Notes under the pieces: model-generated
Told to the model about the DNA's origin: nothing
Databases searched by the model: none
Seen by the model: the letters and a program-made list of their open reading frames with translations, nothing else
Translations under genes and position numbers: made by a program
NCBI GenBank assembly: GCA_913060495.1
Contig: CAJXRP010000004.1
Span: 124,001 to 188,000, forward strand
Reading direction: 5' to 3'
Length of the DNA stretch: 64,000 nucleotides
From: an uncultured Gammaproteobacteria bacterium
GTDB taxonomy: Bacteria; Pseudomonadota; Gammaproteobacteria; Pseudomonadales; Pseudohongiellaceae
Shown here: positions 1-9,331 of the stretch, in pieces
Numbering within the stretch: position 1 is the first letter of the stretch
Layout of the letters: every line of letters begins with the position of its first letter

Positions 1-1
1 C

Positions 2-1651
2 GATATCGGCTCGGGCGGCAGCACGGTAAGAATTGACTTGAATGAAGACACGAACATTCAGCCCCCCTATAAGGTTGAGCCAGATTATGTGCCTGGTGGA
101 CTAGTTAAGATGGGCATTGAGGTACTAGGTGGAGCATCAGGCTTCACCCCCACCGAGCCTTGCACCGGACTCGCATTCTGCTACAACGGCGAGTACATAC
201 TGATCGATGCAATCCCCTTTCTAGATCAACACCTATTCGCCCGAGGCATCTCCAAGAATCAAGTTGCGGCGGTGTTTCTCACCCATTTGCACGACGACCA
301 CTCATCACTATTCCCGTTAATGTTGATGCCTCATCGCGTTGATCTCATCACTACACGTGAGATCTTCAATATGGCGATGGAAAAAATATCCTGCGGCATA
401 GGCTGGACACTCGCGGCTGTATGTGAACATTTCAATCTAGTCGAAGTGACACCAGGCGAACGCCTAAACTATTTCGGCTTAACCATCGAGACTCATGTTA
501 CCGTCCATAGCATTCCTACAATTGGTGCAACGTTCTCGACGGTAAACAAAGGCATTGAAAGAGAAGTATGTGTGATCGGTGATAATCACTCTATGAGTGC
601 TATCAGAGATATGGCACAGCGCGGCCTGATTCGTGAGAGCACTGCCAAAAACTTAGAGCGCTTATATTCCGACAGATTTTCCTTGTTAGTAGCAGACGGC
701 GGCGCCGGTGCGATTCACGGCGACCCTGCGGATGCAATTCAATCTGCTTCTGATCGTGTTGTCTTCGTTCATGTTGAAGAACTCGCAAATGAATTTAATA
801 CAACATTCTCACTAGCTACTTCCGGCAAGCGTTACACGATTCTAGACGGTGACTCTGCGATCTATACTTCGCAGATAAATCACTATCTCACCGAATGGCT
901 GGGAAGACCTTTTCCAAACCGATGGATGCGCAGCTTGCTAGCCGAGGAAGAAATTCGACGTTACAACGCAGATGACGTAATCCTAGTTCAGGATGCAACA
1001 ACCCGCGGCTTCGTCTATCTAATATTGACCGGCTACTGTGATGTAGTAAGACACGATGGCCTAAGACTGACTAAAGACGCCGAACTGCAGGCCGGCGATA
1101 TACTCGGTGAGATGGCCGTGATAACCGGTAGCGGTACGCGCAATGCTAGCGTCATAGCCAAGACTCCTGTGACCCTCTGCGTCTTCTCGGAAGAAACATT
1201 CAAATCGTTCATCGTCGCCGAAGGTTTTCAAGACAAGCTACTACAGCAGTGGTCACTACGACCTGCTATCGCTAGACAGCCTCAGTTCGAGCATATGACA
1301 TCAACAGTCTTAGAGAAGCTTTGCCACGCTGCAGAATCTCTAATCCTGCATGAAGGCGACAGCTATGAATTGTCAGAATACACATGGTGTTTGCTGGCAG
1401 GTGGAGAGGCTTCACTGAATGGTAAAAGCATGTACCGCTATGAAGACTATGGCGCCAGGCCTTTTGCCGAATCCGATAGCGGCCCCATTGTTACTAAAGA
1501 AGGCTGCACGCTGATACTGTTTGATGCCAGACGACTGGATCGACTGCGTATGAGAACACCACAACTGAATTACTATCTGCGAAAACTTCGCGGCAAGGAA
1601 CTAAGCAATCATGTTCCTTGGATTCTAGGTCAGGTTGATAGCCACGCCTAG
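2..1651 (+). CDS. MBL-fold hydrolase fused to cyclic-nucleotide-binding domain (5' truncated by window)
   Basis: The reading frame is open to the left edge, so the true start lies outside the window. The first internal candidate start is a TTG at 38. Counting from that TTG, residues 20-260 form a metallo-beta-lactamase fold with the metal motif THLHDDH (H83, H85, D87, H88) and later metal-ligand-like segments (GDNHS, ADGG, HVEE). Residues about 300-400 are a cNMP-binding (CAP_ED) beta-roll with the characteristic GDILGEMAVITG stretch. A third, poorly conserved section follows to residue 537. The family hydrolyses phosphodiester or thioester-type substrates; the cNMP domain suggests nucleotide- or ligand-gated activity. 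It converges on a stand-alone receiver protein 25 bases away, so a signalling role is plausible but inferred. Confidence 0.8.
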   Translation, partial: DIGSGGSTVRIDLNEDTNIQPPYKVEPDYVPGGLVKMGIEVLGGASGFTPTEPCTGLAFCYNGEYILIDAIPFLDQHLFARGISKNQVAAVFLTHLHDDHSSLFPLMLMPHRVDLITTREIFNMAMEKISCGIGWTLAAVCEHFNLVEVTPGERLNYFGLTIETHVTVHSIPTIGATFSTVNKGIEREVCVIGDNHSMSAIRDMAQRGLIRESTAKNLERLYSDRFSLLVADGGAGAIHGDPADAIQSASDRVVFVHVEELANEFNTTFSLATSGKRYTILDGDSAIYTSQINHYLTEWLGRPFPNRWMRSLLAEEEIRRYNADDVILVQDATTRGFVYLILTGYCDVVRHDGLRLTKDAELQAGDILGEMAVITGSGTRNASVIAKTPVTLCVFSEETFKSFIVAEGFQDKLLQQWSLRPAIARQPQFEHMTSTVLEKLCHAAESLILHEGDSYELSEYTWCLLAGGEASLNGKSMYRYEDYGARPFAESDSGPIVTKEGCTLILFDARRLDRLRMRTPQLNYYLRKLRGKELSNHVPWILGQVDSHA

Positions 1652-1676
1652 AGACAGTGCGCCTGATCGATCTTGA

Positions 1677-2105
1677 TCAGCGCTTTAGCCTTAGCAGCAA
1701 CTGATCGATGCGATCTATCGAGAACGGCTTGGAGAAACTGCCAACCACGTTCAAATTCATCTCCTTGCCAATATTCTTGGTGAGCTTTATCTTCTCTTTG
1801 TCCATGCCACTGATCAGCACGATCATCGAGCGGCTATCTATGCTCTGCAAGAAATTAAAGACGGCGAGCCCGTCGTAGCCCTTCTCCGACATATCCATGT
1901 CTTCATCGAGACCCAAATCCAAATCTAGGAAAATTAAATCCGGCTCAAATTTTCGATAGGCATCCTTCACCTCTCTGAAATCATTAACAGATACCACGTC
2001 ATATCCTGCGACCCTCGCAACTTCTTCTATGATGTCGGTAATATCTTTGTTGTCATCGACAATTAGCAACTTCCTAAACTGATGACCTACTGAATCACTA
2101 TCCAT
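1677..2105 (-). CDS. Stand-alone response-regulator receiver domain
   Basis: CheY-like receiver with no output domain (about 142 aa). The acidic pair DD, the phospho-acceptor Asp in FLDLDLG, the Ser in LISGMD and the Lys in FSKPF are all present, so phosphorylation looks possible. There is an ATG five codons further upstream (2120), but its AGGAA sits almost against the codon. The inner ATG has GAAAGG at good spacing and is preferred. No histidine kinase is adjacent. The nearest gene is the convergent MBL/cNMP protein. The output is probably by protein-protein contact, but the partner is unknown. Confidence 0.85.
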   Translation of the reverse strand: MDSDSVGHQFRKLLIVDDNKDITDIIEEVARVAGYDVVSVNDFREVKDAYRKFEPDLIFLDLDLGLDEDMDMSEKGYDGLAVFNFLQSIDSRSMIVLISGMDKEKIKLTKNIGKEMNLNVVGSFSKPFSIDRIDQLLLRLKR

Positions 2106-2329
2106 ACTACAACCTTTCATTTCCTATAACTTTCCCAAACAGGAAAGCCCCAATAACGATTATATCGTCTGATTCGAATCTAGCATCACTTTTGATGTGC
2201 TATAAAAGACAAATATGTTTACTGAATGCTGACTAGCCAAAAATTCGTAGGAATAGTCTCAGCATAGTCGATAAGAATTATGAGCGACAGTAAAATGAAT
2301 TCAGTTACCACAGGAGTTGCCAATCAGTC

Positions 2330-3136
2330 ATGCATGTTATAGAAGAAATGGAAATTCAAGCATTAAACGATGCTGAAACATCAGAGAACAAAATCCATAG
2401 CGATGAAATTGCTGCGAGATATGGATTCAGCGGTGCGCTAGTAAGTGGCGTTAACGTATTCGGCTATCTTACGCAGCCCCTTGCTCATCATTTCGGCGGA
2501 GCTCTGCTGGAACAAACGACTTTCGATGTGAAGTTTCTGAAACCTGCTTACCACAATGAACTTTTGCGAATTTCCACCGAAGAGCTAAGCACTGACGCAG
2601 ACTCCACTCGGTTTAAGAGCAGCGCTTTCAATCATCAAGGCAGCCTTCTAGCAACGCTGGAATCTACTTTATGGGAACAAAGCCCTGCCTTGAACCCTCC
2701 TCATCCCGCCCTAAAAGGGCCCTCAGAAATTGCCAGAAACGAAATAAGCTGGGAACGCATCAAGCTTTCTGTGGCTGCACCAGACTATTTGTGGACACCA
2801 AGTGCAGAAGACAATCAGCAGCGGGTAGATGCGCAGCGCGACAGGGCGAAGATTTATCAAGGGGCTTCTGCGTACATACACCCCTACTATTTGCTAGATG
2901 CTTGCAATAAGGCCCTCATGCGCATGTTTATTCTGCCCGCCTGGATTCACGTAGGTAGCAAGCTTACCATTAGGCATCCCATACGTGTCGGACAGGACAT
3001 TACTGTTTGCACAGTGCCCACTGAAAAATGGGAGAAAAAAGGCCATCAATTTATACGTTTGTCCATCGCAATGATTGTCCAAGGAAACATTGCAGCCGAA
3101 ACATCTCACACTGCAATATTCAAAATCGCAGAGTGA
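2330..3136 (+). CDS. MaoC-like hotdog-fold protein
   Basis: 268 aa. The N-terminal part (about residues 20-115) has the hotdog dehydratase look, with a helix rich in small residues (SGALVSGVNVFGYL) followed by strands starting FDVKFLKPAY. The C-terminal half (about 190-265) looks like a second, shorter hotdog unit (KLTIRHPIRVGQDI...). MaoC-type proteins hydrate enoyl-CoA or act as thioesterase-like acyl binders. The catalytic Asp/His pair of R-specific hydratases is not obvious, so the exact reaction is not assigned. It is a single gene with about 200 bases of upstream non-coding DNA. An in-frame-independent ATG at 2280 opens only a 20-codon frame and is ignored. Confidence 0.6.
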   Translation: MHVIEEMEIQALNDAETSENKIHSDEIAARYGFSGALVSGVNVFGYLTQPLAHHFGGALLEQTTFDVKFLKPAYHNELLRISTEELSTDADSTRFKSSAFNHQGSLLATLESTLWEQSPALNPPHPALKGPSEIARNEISWERIKLSVAAPDYLWTPSAEDNQQRVDAQRDRAKIYQGASAYIHPYYLLDACNKALMRMFILPAWIHVGSKLTIRHPIRVGQDITVCTVPTEKWEKKGHQFIRLSIAMIVQGNIAAETSHTAIFKIAE

Positions 3137-3292
3137 AAGAGCGCATCGCTCCTGCTTCATTCCAGCTCTTTTGATTCCATCAATACAGCGCCTGCAAAGT
3201 AACCTGCTCAAGGATAGTTGTCTGGAAACTGTTATCCAATGCTGCAATTAATGATAGTCTCCTACGCAGTTAACAATAGAAGCTGACTTAAC

Positions 3293-4648
3293 ATGAATTA
3301 TTTGAGAAACATCTGCACCCTATTTGGCTCTGTCTTACTGACAGTAAGCCTTACCTCAGGCTATCTTTTCGCCGATGACTTAAGTGAGAAAATTCTCACA
3401 TTGCGTGAGCGGGCAGTTGTCGAAAATGAAATTCTAGAGGAACGTTTAGATAGCTTGGTGCCACAGTTAATGAAACGCGAAGGCATAGATGCATGGGTAA
3501 TCATTGCGCGGGAATACAACGAAGATCCTGTTCTAAAAACGATGCTACCTGCAACCTGGCTCAATGCACGGAGACGAACTGTGTTAATGTTCATCGATCA
3601 TGGTGACTCCCGCGGAGTCGAGAGGCTCGCAGTAGCTCGCTATGCTGTAGGCGAACTCTTTCCAGCAGCATGGGATCCGGAAGAGCAGCCAGACCAGTAT
3701 CAACGCATCGCCCAACTTTTGACGGAGTTTAATCCTAGCAAAATAGCTCTGAACTATTCCGATACCTATGCACTCGCTGATGGCCTAAGCTATTCGGAAC
3801 AACGGGACTTCAGTGCGGCACTGCCCAGCGATTTACAAAGCAGGATCGTATCTGCTGAAAACCTAGCAGTAGGCTGGCTGGAAACACGAACACCCTCCGA
3901 GATGAAAGCTTACAAAGATGTCATGACGATCGCGCATGAGATAATAGCTGAAGGCTTTACAGCCGCAGTTGTTGAGCCCGGAGAGACCACCATCGAAGAT
4001 CTTAGCTGGTGGTACCGCCAGCGCGTAAACGATCTCGGATTGGACACCTGGTTTCATACGGGAATCGAATTGATGCGCTCTGATGCGTCACATGCCGCTA
4101 TTGGTGATGACCCAGATCAGCAAGAAGTCTTCCACAAAGGAGATATGATTCACATCGACTTTGGCATTAGCTATCTAGACTTACAGACTGATACGCAACA
4201 GAACGCCTACATCTTAAAGGAAGGCGAAACAACGGCGCCGGATTACCTTGTCAGTGCTTTGCACAAAGGCAACGAACTGCAAGACATTCTAACCAACAAC
4301 TTTCAGGTAGGACGCAGTGGTAACGAGATCCTGCGCCTAACCAGAGAGCAAGCAATTGGCGCTGATATCGGGCCCATCATCTATACACACCCGATCGGCC
4401 TGCACGGCCATGCGGCAGGCACCACTATCGGCATGTGGGACAAACAAGACGGCGTACCTGGCACCGGAGACTACCCAATGAACGCCAATACTGCATATTC
4501 TATCGAGTTAACGGCGCTCGTAGACGTGCCGGAATGGAGCAGCGCGCCCTTGTCGGTAAAACTTGAGGAAGACGGGTTTTATGACGGGTCGAAATTCGAG
4601 TATATTCAGCCTAGACAGACTGAATACCACATTATCCAAGCAGACTGA
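3293..4648 (+). CDS. Exported M24 family metallopeptidase (Xaa-Pro aminopeptidase-like)
   Basis: 451 aa with an N-terminal signal peptide (hydrophobic segment about residues 8-26, cleavage near FADD). The N-terminal creatinase-like domain spans about 30-210 and the pita-bread catalytic domain about 215-440. All five dinuclear metal ligands are visible: D289 in HIDFG, D300 in TDTQ, H371 in GLHGH, E405 in SIELT and E425/426 in KLEED. It should cleave N-terminal residues from proline-containing peptides in the periplasm, contributing to peptide scavenging together with the M20 peptidase at 13-14 kb. It is followed 22 bases later by a DUF1232 gene, probably co-transcribed. Confidence 0.88.
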   Translation: MNYLRNICTLFGSVLLTVSLTSGYLFADDLSEKILTLRERAVVENEILEERLDSLVPQLMKREGIDAWVIIAREYNEDPVLKTMLPATWLNARRRTVLMFIDHGDSRGVERLAVARYAVGELFPAAWDPEEQPDQYQRIAQLLTEFNPSKIALNYSDTYALADGLSYSEQRDFSAALPSDLQSRIVSAENLAVGWLETRTPSEMKAYKDVMTIAHEIIAEGFTAAVVEPGETTIEDLSWWYRQRVNDLGLDTWFHTGIELMRSDASHAAIGDDPDQQEVFHKGDMIHIDFGISYLDLQTDTQQNAYILKEGETTAPDYLVSALHKGNELQDILTNNFQVGRSGNEILRLTREQAIGADIGPIIYTHPIGLHGHAAGTTIGMWDKQDGVPGTGDYPMNANTAYSIELTALVDVPEWSSAPLSVKLEEDGFYDGSKFEYIQPRQTEYHIIQAD

Positions 4649-4670
4649 CCAATAACCACAGGACAACGCC

Positions 4671-5231
4671 ATGCCTCTCGATATTACATTTACTCTCAGC
4701 GATAGAGATCTGGAAAGGTTCAAGACCATCGTAATTAACGCTAGGTCCACTGTATCCGACCAGCAGGGACAAGCAGACATCGAGAAAGCTGCTTACAAGA
4801 TTGTCGAAGTGGCAATGAATATGGATCTGCCAGACTTCATTGCTGAACGATTACTTCAGCTCAAAGTACTACTCGACATGCTGAAAGATACAGAGTGGAA
4901 TTTAGGCGAGGAAGATCGCGAGCGAATCATTAGTGCAATGGCATATTTCGCAGATCCTATCGACCTTATTCCAGATCATATTCCAGGAATTGGATTTCTT
5001 GATGACGCGATGTTCGTGGAAATTATAATTCGAGAATTACGCTCCGAAATGTCTGCTTACGCAGAATTCTGCCGCTATCGAGATTCTGAAAGCGCTAGGC
5101 TGCAAGAGGCCGGAAAGGATCCGCAGGAGAACAGAGAACAATGGTTAGGCGCAAAGAGAGATGAGCTGCATTCTAAAGTTGCTGCCAACAAGAGTTCAGA
5201 CGAAGAAGATTTCGTGTTTCACATTCTCTAA
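4671..5231 (+). CDS. DUF1232 (YkvA-like) protein, copy 1
   Basis: 186 aa, acidic, soluble. The centre carries the DUF1232/YkvA signature: FADPIDLIPDHIPGIGFLDDA, a membrane-proximal helical motif of unknown function. The N-terminus (PLDITFTLSDRDLE) and overall length match a second protein at 12484-13050, so the two are paralogues. A good Shine-Dalgarno (ACAGGACAACGCC) precedes the ATG. It sits 22 bases after the M24 peptidase gene. The biochemical role of the family is not established; only the fold-family assignment is claimed. Confidence 0.8.
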   Translation: MPLDITFTLSDRDLERFKTIVINARSTVSDQQGQADIEKAAYKIVEVAMNMDLPDFIAERLLQLKVLLDMLKDTEWNLGEEDRERIISAMAYFADPIDLIPDHIPGIGFLDDAMFVEIIIRELRSEMSAYAEFCRYRDSESARLQEAGKDPQENREQWLGAKRDELHSKVAANKSSDEEDFVFHIL

Positions 5232-5265
5232 GCACTAGCATTCAGGAAATCCTGGACTAGGCGAT

Positions 5266-6699
5266 CTATTTAACGAAGCCTGTGGCCAAACTCGATCGAT
5301 CCAGCATCTTGCCATTCAAGTAAACCGAAGAAATCGAACGAGTATTGCGAATATCCTCCAAAGGATCCTCGTCCAACACCACGAAATCAGCACTGTACCC
5401 GGGCTGCAAAAGACCCAAATCTGCTAACCCCAACCTCTGTGCTGGCTTACTAGTGGCCGCTTGGATTGCCTGCATCGGCGTCATACCCAGTCTTACAAAT
5501 ATTTCCAACTCCCGATGCCCCGTATAACCAAAGAAATGATCGGGAACAGCGCCCGCATCCGTTCCTAATACTATATCGACATTAGCATCGAGCAAGTGCG
5601 CAAAGCTGGCACGCAGTTCCATTTCGCGAGCTTCTACTCTACTTGGATTCACTAGTCTCTGACCGCTTTCACCTAAGCGAGCCGCAACAGATTCTGGCAA
5701 CGAAGCGCGGAGAAACTGATCGCTGCCAATTGCCTCACGTCGTAACTCCCCCAAGCCCATGTTCGGAACAACAAATGCCTTTGCTGCTGCTATTTGCTTC
5801 GCTATCTCTGGACCAAGATCCACGCCGATTCTTCCGTGCAAAAACCCAGTAACCCCCGCCTCTAACAAGTCTGGCATATCTTGTGCGTATTGCTGATGGG
5901 CATAAATTTCAATGCCGTTCGCAAGCGCTTCATTAGCGATCGCACGATATAATACAGGCGCTAGTTTTCGCTGACTGCCACCACGGTCATCGACCCATAT
6001 CTTAATAACGGGAATATTCTTCGCTGCAATTTGCCGAACCGATTCTACGGCCTGCTCCACACTATCCACACCATAAAGGATGCGCTGCCCCGTCTGCTGC
6101 TCGACCTCAATCGCATGAGCAAGAAACTGATCATTCGGGCCCTGTCCCGGTGGCGCCATACCTGCGGCAAAGAGAAAACGAGCAGCTGAAAATTCACCAC
6201 TAAGCTGAGCCTGCTGCACCTCAAAGGCTAAGCCATCCGGATCACTACCCGCTGAAAATACAGCCGAGAACCCATAGTAGGCATAACGCTGCAGATGATC
6301 GATGAGGTTCTCACGATTGTAGTTTTGCGCGCCCCAACTAGTGTGTCCTTCGTAACCCAAGTGTGCGTGGCTATCTATCAACGCTGGGATGACTGTCTTG
6401 CCACTTAGGTCGATCACATCTACGCTCAAGCTAGGCTCGATCTCAGATCGGGGGCCAACGGCTACGATGCTACCGCCCTCGATCAACATAGCCGCCGATT
6501 CCAAGACGCTTCCGTCGCCAACAATTACCCTCACGTTATCCAGCAAAAAGCTATCAGCCTCGGCTTGCTGCCCGTAAGCTAACGGAGGAAGAACAAAAGA
6601 CAGCTCTAGCATCAGTATAAAAACCGCGATCGCAGGCCAGAATTGACTGCCTGCGCTATTTCGCTTGCCGCACCCTCCAAATGACTGCTCTATAGACAT
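5266..6699 (-). CDS. Exported amidohydrolase family protein
   Basis: 477 aa. A signal peptide or membrane anchor lies at about residues 20-43, ending in LAYGQQ. The remainder is an imidazolonepropionase-like amidohydrolase barrel: HxH motif in DSHAHLGY, later metal or active-site His in YAHQQ and FLHGR, and the terminal Asp in GTDAGAVPDH. The C-terminal ADFVVLDEDPLEDI segment is typical of this group, whose members hydrolyse cyclic amides and dipeptide-like substrates. GAGAGC plus an A-rich run precedes the ATG. It is divergent from FO synthase with a 72-base shared promoter region. Substrate unknown. Confidence 0.85.
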   Translation of the reverse strand: MSIEQSFGGCGKRNSAGSQFWPAIAVFILMLELSFVLPPLAYGQQAEADSFLLDNVRVIVGDGSVLESAAMLIEGGSIVAVGPRSEIEPSLSVDVIDLSGKTVIPALIDSHAHLGYEGHTSWGAQNYNRENLIDHLQRYAYYGFSAVFSAGSDPDGLAFEVQQAQLSGEFSAARFLFAAGMAPPGQGPNDQFLAHAIEVEQQTGQRILYGVDSVEQAVESVRQIAAKNIPVIKIWVDDRGGSQRKLAPVLYRAIANEALANGIEIYAHQQYAQDMPDLLEAGVTGFLHGRIGVDLGPEIAKQIAAAKAFVVPNMGLGELRREAIGSDQFLRASLPESVAARLGESGQRLVNPSRVEAREMELRASFAHLLDANVDIVLGTDAGAVPDHFFGYTGHRELEIFVRLGMTPMQAIQAATSKPAQRLGLADLGLLQPGYSADFVVLDEDPLEDIRNTRSISSVYLNGKMLDRSSLATGFVK

Positions 6700-6771
6700 T
6701 TTCTTGCTCTCTTTTTAGCTCTGAGACTGTTAATCTAGCACCTTTTACAATTTTAGGAATAGGTTGCTGCT

Positions 6772-9222
6772 TTGGCGCAAGAAACACTGACAAATACGAC
6801 TTCGCAAACACTGCTCAGCGAAGCTGATGCTCTGGCGCTGGTCTCGAGGACAGACACAGCAGCTCTTGCCAGTGAAGCGAGGGCTTTGTGCGATAGTGCT
6901 CATGGCAATATCATTACTTATTCCAAGAAAGTATTCATACCCCTAACGCACCTCTGTCGCGACGTCTGCCACTACTGCACCTTCGCACGCACGCCCAAGC
7001 GAATCGACCAAGCCTATATGAGCGTTGAGCAGGTTCTTGATCTCTGCCACCAAGGTGCTATCGAAGGCTGCCAGGAGGCGCTATTCACCTTGGGTGAAAA
7101 ACCAGAGCTTCGTTACAAAGCGGCTCGCGAGGCACTTACCGAATTAGGCTTCGAATCAACCATCGACTATGTGACTGAAGTAGCTGGTGCCGTCTTGAGG
7201 GAAACAGGTCTGATACCACACATCAATGCTGGCAACATGACGAGGGCCGAGATCGACAAGCTTCGCCAAGTCAGCGCGTCCATGGGAATCATGTTGGAGT
7301 CAGCCTCTTCCCGACTCTGCGAAAAAGGTATGCCCCACTATGGCTCTCCAGACAAAGACCCTGCCACTAGGCTAGAGACTATTGAACTCGCAGGCCAAGC
7401 AGGCGTGCCTTTTACATCAGGAATTCTGATCGGCATTGGAGAAACTCGTCTAGAAAGAATTGAATCTCTACTTGCGATGCGCAGCGCACATCAAAGACAC
7501 GGCCATCTACAAGAAGTCATCGTGCAAAATTTCCGCGCGAAAGAAAACACCAAGATGGCACAGGCGCCAGAGCCCGACCTCAATGAACTCGTCTGGACTC
7601 TAGCCGTAGCGAGACTTATCTTCGGCGCACAGATGAACATCCAAGCACCTCCAAACCTAAGTCCGGGCGTGCTTCCACAATTGGTCAATGCAGGCATCAA
7701 CGATTGGGGCGGCGTCTCTCCGCTTACGCCCGATCATGTTAATCCAGAGGCACCGTGGCCTCATCTCGAAAATTTAGCCAGAGAGACCGCCGCTGCAGGT
7801 AAATTCCTAGATCAGCGGCTAACTATCTACCCAGAGTTTGCCCGTGACCCAGATAAGTGGCTAGATGAAAAACTGAAATTCCCCATATTAAAGCAGAGCG
7901 ATAGTTGCGGATTTGCTAAAAGAGACAACTGGACACCAGGTGCCACCGAGCCTATTCCGCAGCTTGATAATGCATTGCTTAAAAGCCTTGTCTCGACTGA
8001 TCGAGTATCGAGTGATGTTCAAAGAATCGTCGCTGCCTGTGAAGCACAGCAAGAACTTTCAATTGAAGATGTGAGCCGCCTGTTTGAGAGCCGCGGCGCC
8101 GACTTCAGCTACATAACACAACAAGCCAATCGACTAAGACAAGAGTGCAATGGCGACACAGTAAGCTTCGTCGTGAATCGAAACATTAACTACACCAATG
8201 TCTGTTATTTCAAATGCCAGTTCTGCGCCTTCTCCAAAGGCAAGATGAGTGAGAACCTACGCGGCCGTCCCTATGACATAAGCGCAGAAGAAATCGCGCG
8301 GCGCACTCGCGAAGCTTGGGACAGAGGCGCAACCGAGGTCTGCATGCAGGGCGGTATTCATCCCGACTACACTGGCCAGACCTATCTCGATATTATTGAG
8401 ACAGTCAGACACGCTGCTAAAGATATGCATATCCATGCCTTCTCGCCTCTGGAAGTTTGGCAAGGGGCAAGCACACTCGGTATCACTCTCGAAGAATTTC
8501 TCAAGAAATTAATGGCGGCTGGCCTGAACACCCTGCCCGGCACAGCAGCAGAAGTGTTAGACGATGAAGTTAGAGAAGTACTCTGCGCAGACAAATTAAA
8601 CTCCGAAGAATGGCTGGAAGTAATGGAGACTGCCCACAAGGTCGGATTCAGGACAACCGCAACCATCATGTATGGCCACATTGACCGGCCTAAGCACTGG
8701 GCCAATCATTTGTTGCGAATTCGCGCCCTACAGAAGCGAACCGGTGGCTTTACCGAATTCGTCCCTCTACCCTACGTACACATGGAGGCCCCTATGTATC
8801 TTAAAGGCCTTTCACGTCGCGGCCCCAGCTTCCGCGAGGCAGTTTTAATGCACGCCGTAGCCCGGTTGGTTTTCCACGGACAGATCGATAACATTCAAGC
8901 TTCTTGGGTGAAAATGGGCTTGGATGGAGTAGCTGCCTGCCTAAACGCGGGGGCCAACGATTTAGGGGGCACGTTAATGAATGAAAGCATCACTCGAGCC
9001 GCCGGCGCCAGCTATGGACAGGAATGGACTCCACAGGCAATTGAAGACACAATTCGTAACATGGACCGACTGCCTCGTATGCGCAATACACTGTATGCTA
9101 GCGCCCCGAAAGAGCGCTACCAAAGCGCTCGCCGCGCACAAGAATTAAGCGAAATTGAGAACAATTCAGCTAACAAGAAACAACGGACTAAGAAACTGGA
9201 AAACCTAGCACAGGCAATCTAG
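6772..9222 (+). CDS. fbiC: Bifunctional FO synthase (CofG-CofH fusion)
   Basis: 816 aa, the full length of FbiC-type fusions. The N-terminal CofG half has a radical-SAM cluster C62-x3-C66-x2-C69 in LCRDVCHYCTF. The C-terminal CofH half has a second, C478-x3-C482-x2-C485 in CYFKCQFCAF, followed by GGIHPDYTG and HAFSPLEV, both CofH hallmarks. The enzyme joins 5-amino-6-ribitylamino-uracil and tyrosine to make FO, the deazaflavin chromophore of F420 and of some photolyases. The start is a TTG preceded by TAGGAATAGG; no ATG fits as well. No cofC, cofD or cofE gene is in the window, so whether FO goes to F420 or to a photolyase antenna is open. Confidence 0.95.
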   Translation: MAQETLTNTTSQTLLSEADALALVSRTDTAALASEARALCDSAHGNIITYSKKVFIPLTHLCRDVCHYCTFARTPKRIDQAYMSVEQVLDLCHQGAIEGCQEALFTLGEKPELRYKAAREALTELGFESTIDYVTEVAGAVLRETGLIPHINAGNMTRAEIDKLRQVSASMGIMLESASSRLCEKGMPHYGSPDKDPATRLETIELAGQAGVPFTSGILIGIGETRLERIESLLAMRSAHQRHGHLQEVIVQNFRAKENTKMAQAPEPDLNELVWTLAVARLIFGAQMNIQAPPNLSPGVLPQLVNAGINDWGGVSPLTPDHVNPEAPWPHLENLARETAAAGKFLDQRLTIYPEFARDPDKWLDEKLKFPILKQSDSCGFAKRDNWTPGATEPIPQLDNALLKSLVSTDRVSSDVQRIVAACEAQQELSIEDVSRLFESRGADFSYITQQANRLRQECNGDTVSFVVNRNINYTNVCYFKCQFCAFSKGKMSENLRGRPYDISAEEIARRTREAWDRGATEVCMQGGIHPDYTGQTYLDIIETVRHAAKDMHIHAFSPLEVWQGASTLGITLEEFLKKLMAAGLNTLPGTAAEVLDDEVREVLCADKLNSEEWLEVMETAHKVGFRTTATIMYGHIDRPKHWANHLLRIRALQKRTGGFTEFVPLPYVHMEAPMYLKGLSRRGPSFREAVLMHAVARLVFHGQIDNIQASWVKMGLDGVAACLNAGANDLGGTLMNESITRAAGASYGQEWTPQAIEDTIRNMDRLPRMRNTLYASAPKERYQSARRAQELSEIENNSANKKQRTKKLENLAQAI

Positions 9223-9331
9223 CTAGTTCTCGATTATTAACACAGCGTAAATAACCATTAACATTAATCCAAATCCGCCACGAAGTCGTATTCGATAGTC
9301 GGTACGCCAATCAGGAAAACGTAAACTCAGA

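Noticed and set aside
2280-2342. 20-codon frame starting with ATG before the hotdog gene
   Set aside because: No ribosome-binding site of its own and it overlaps the better-supported start at 2330.
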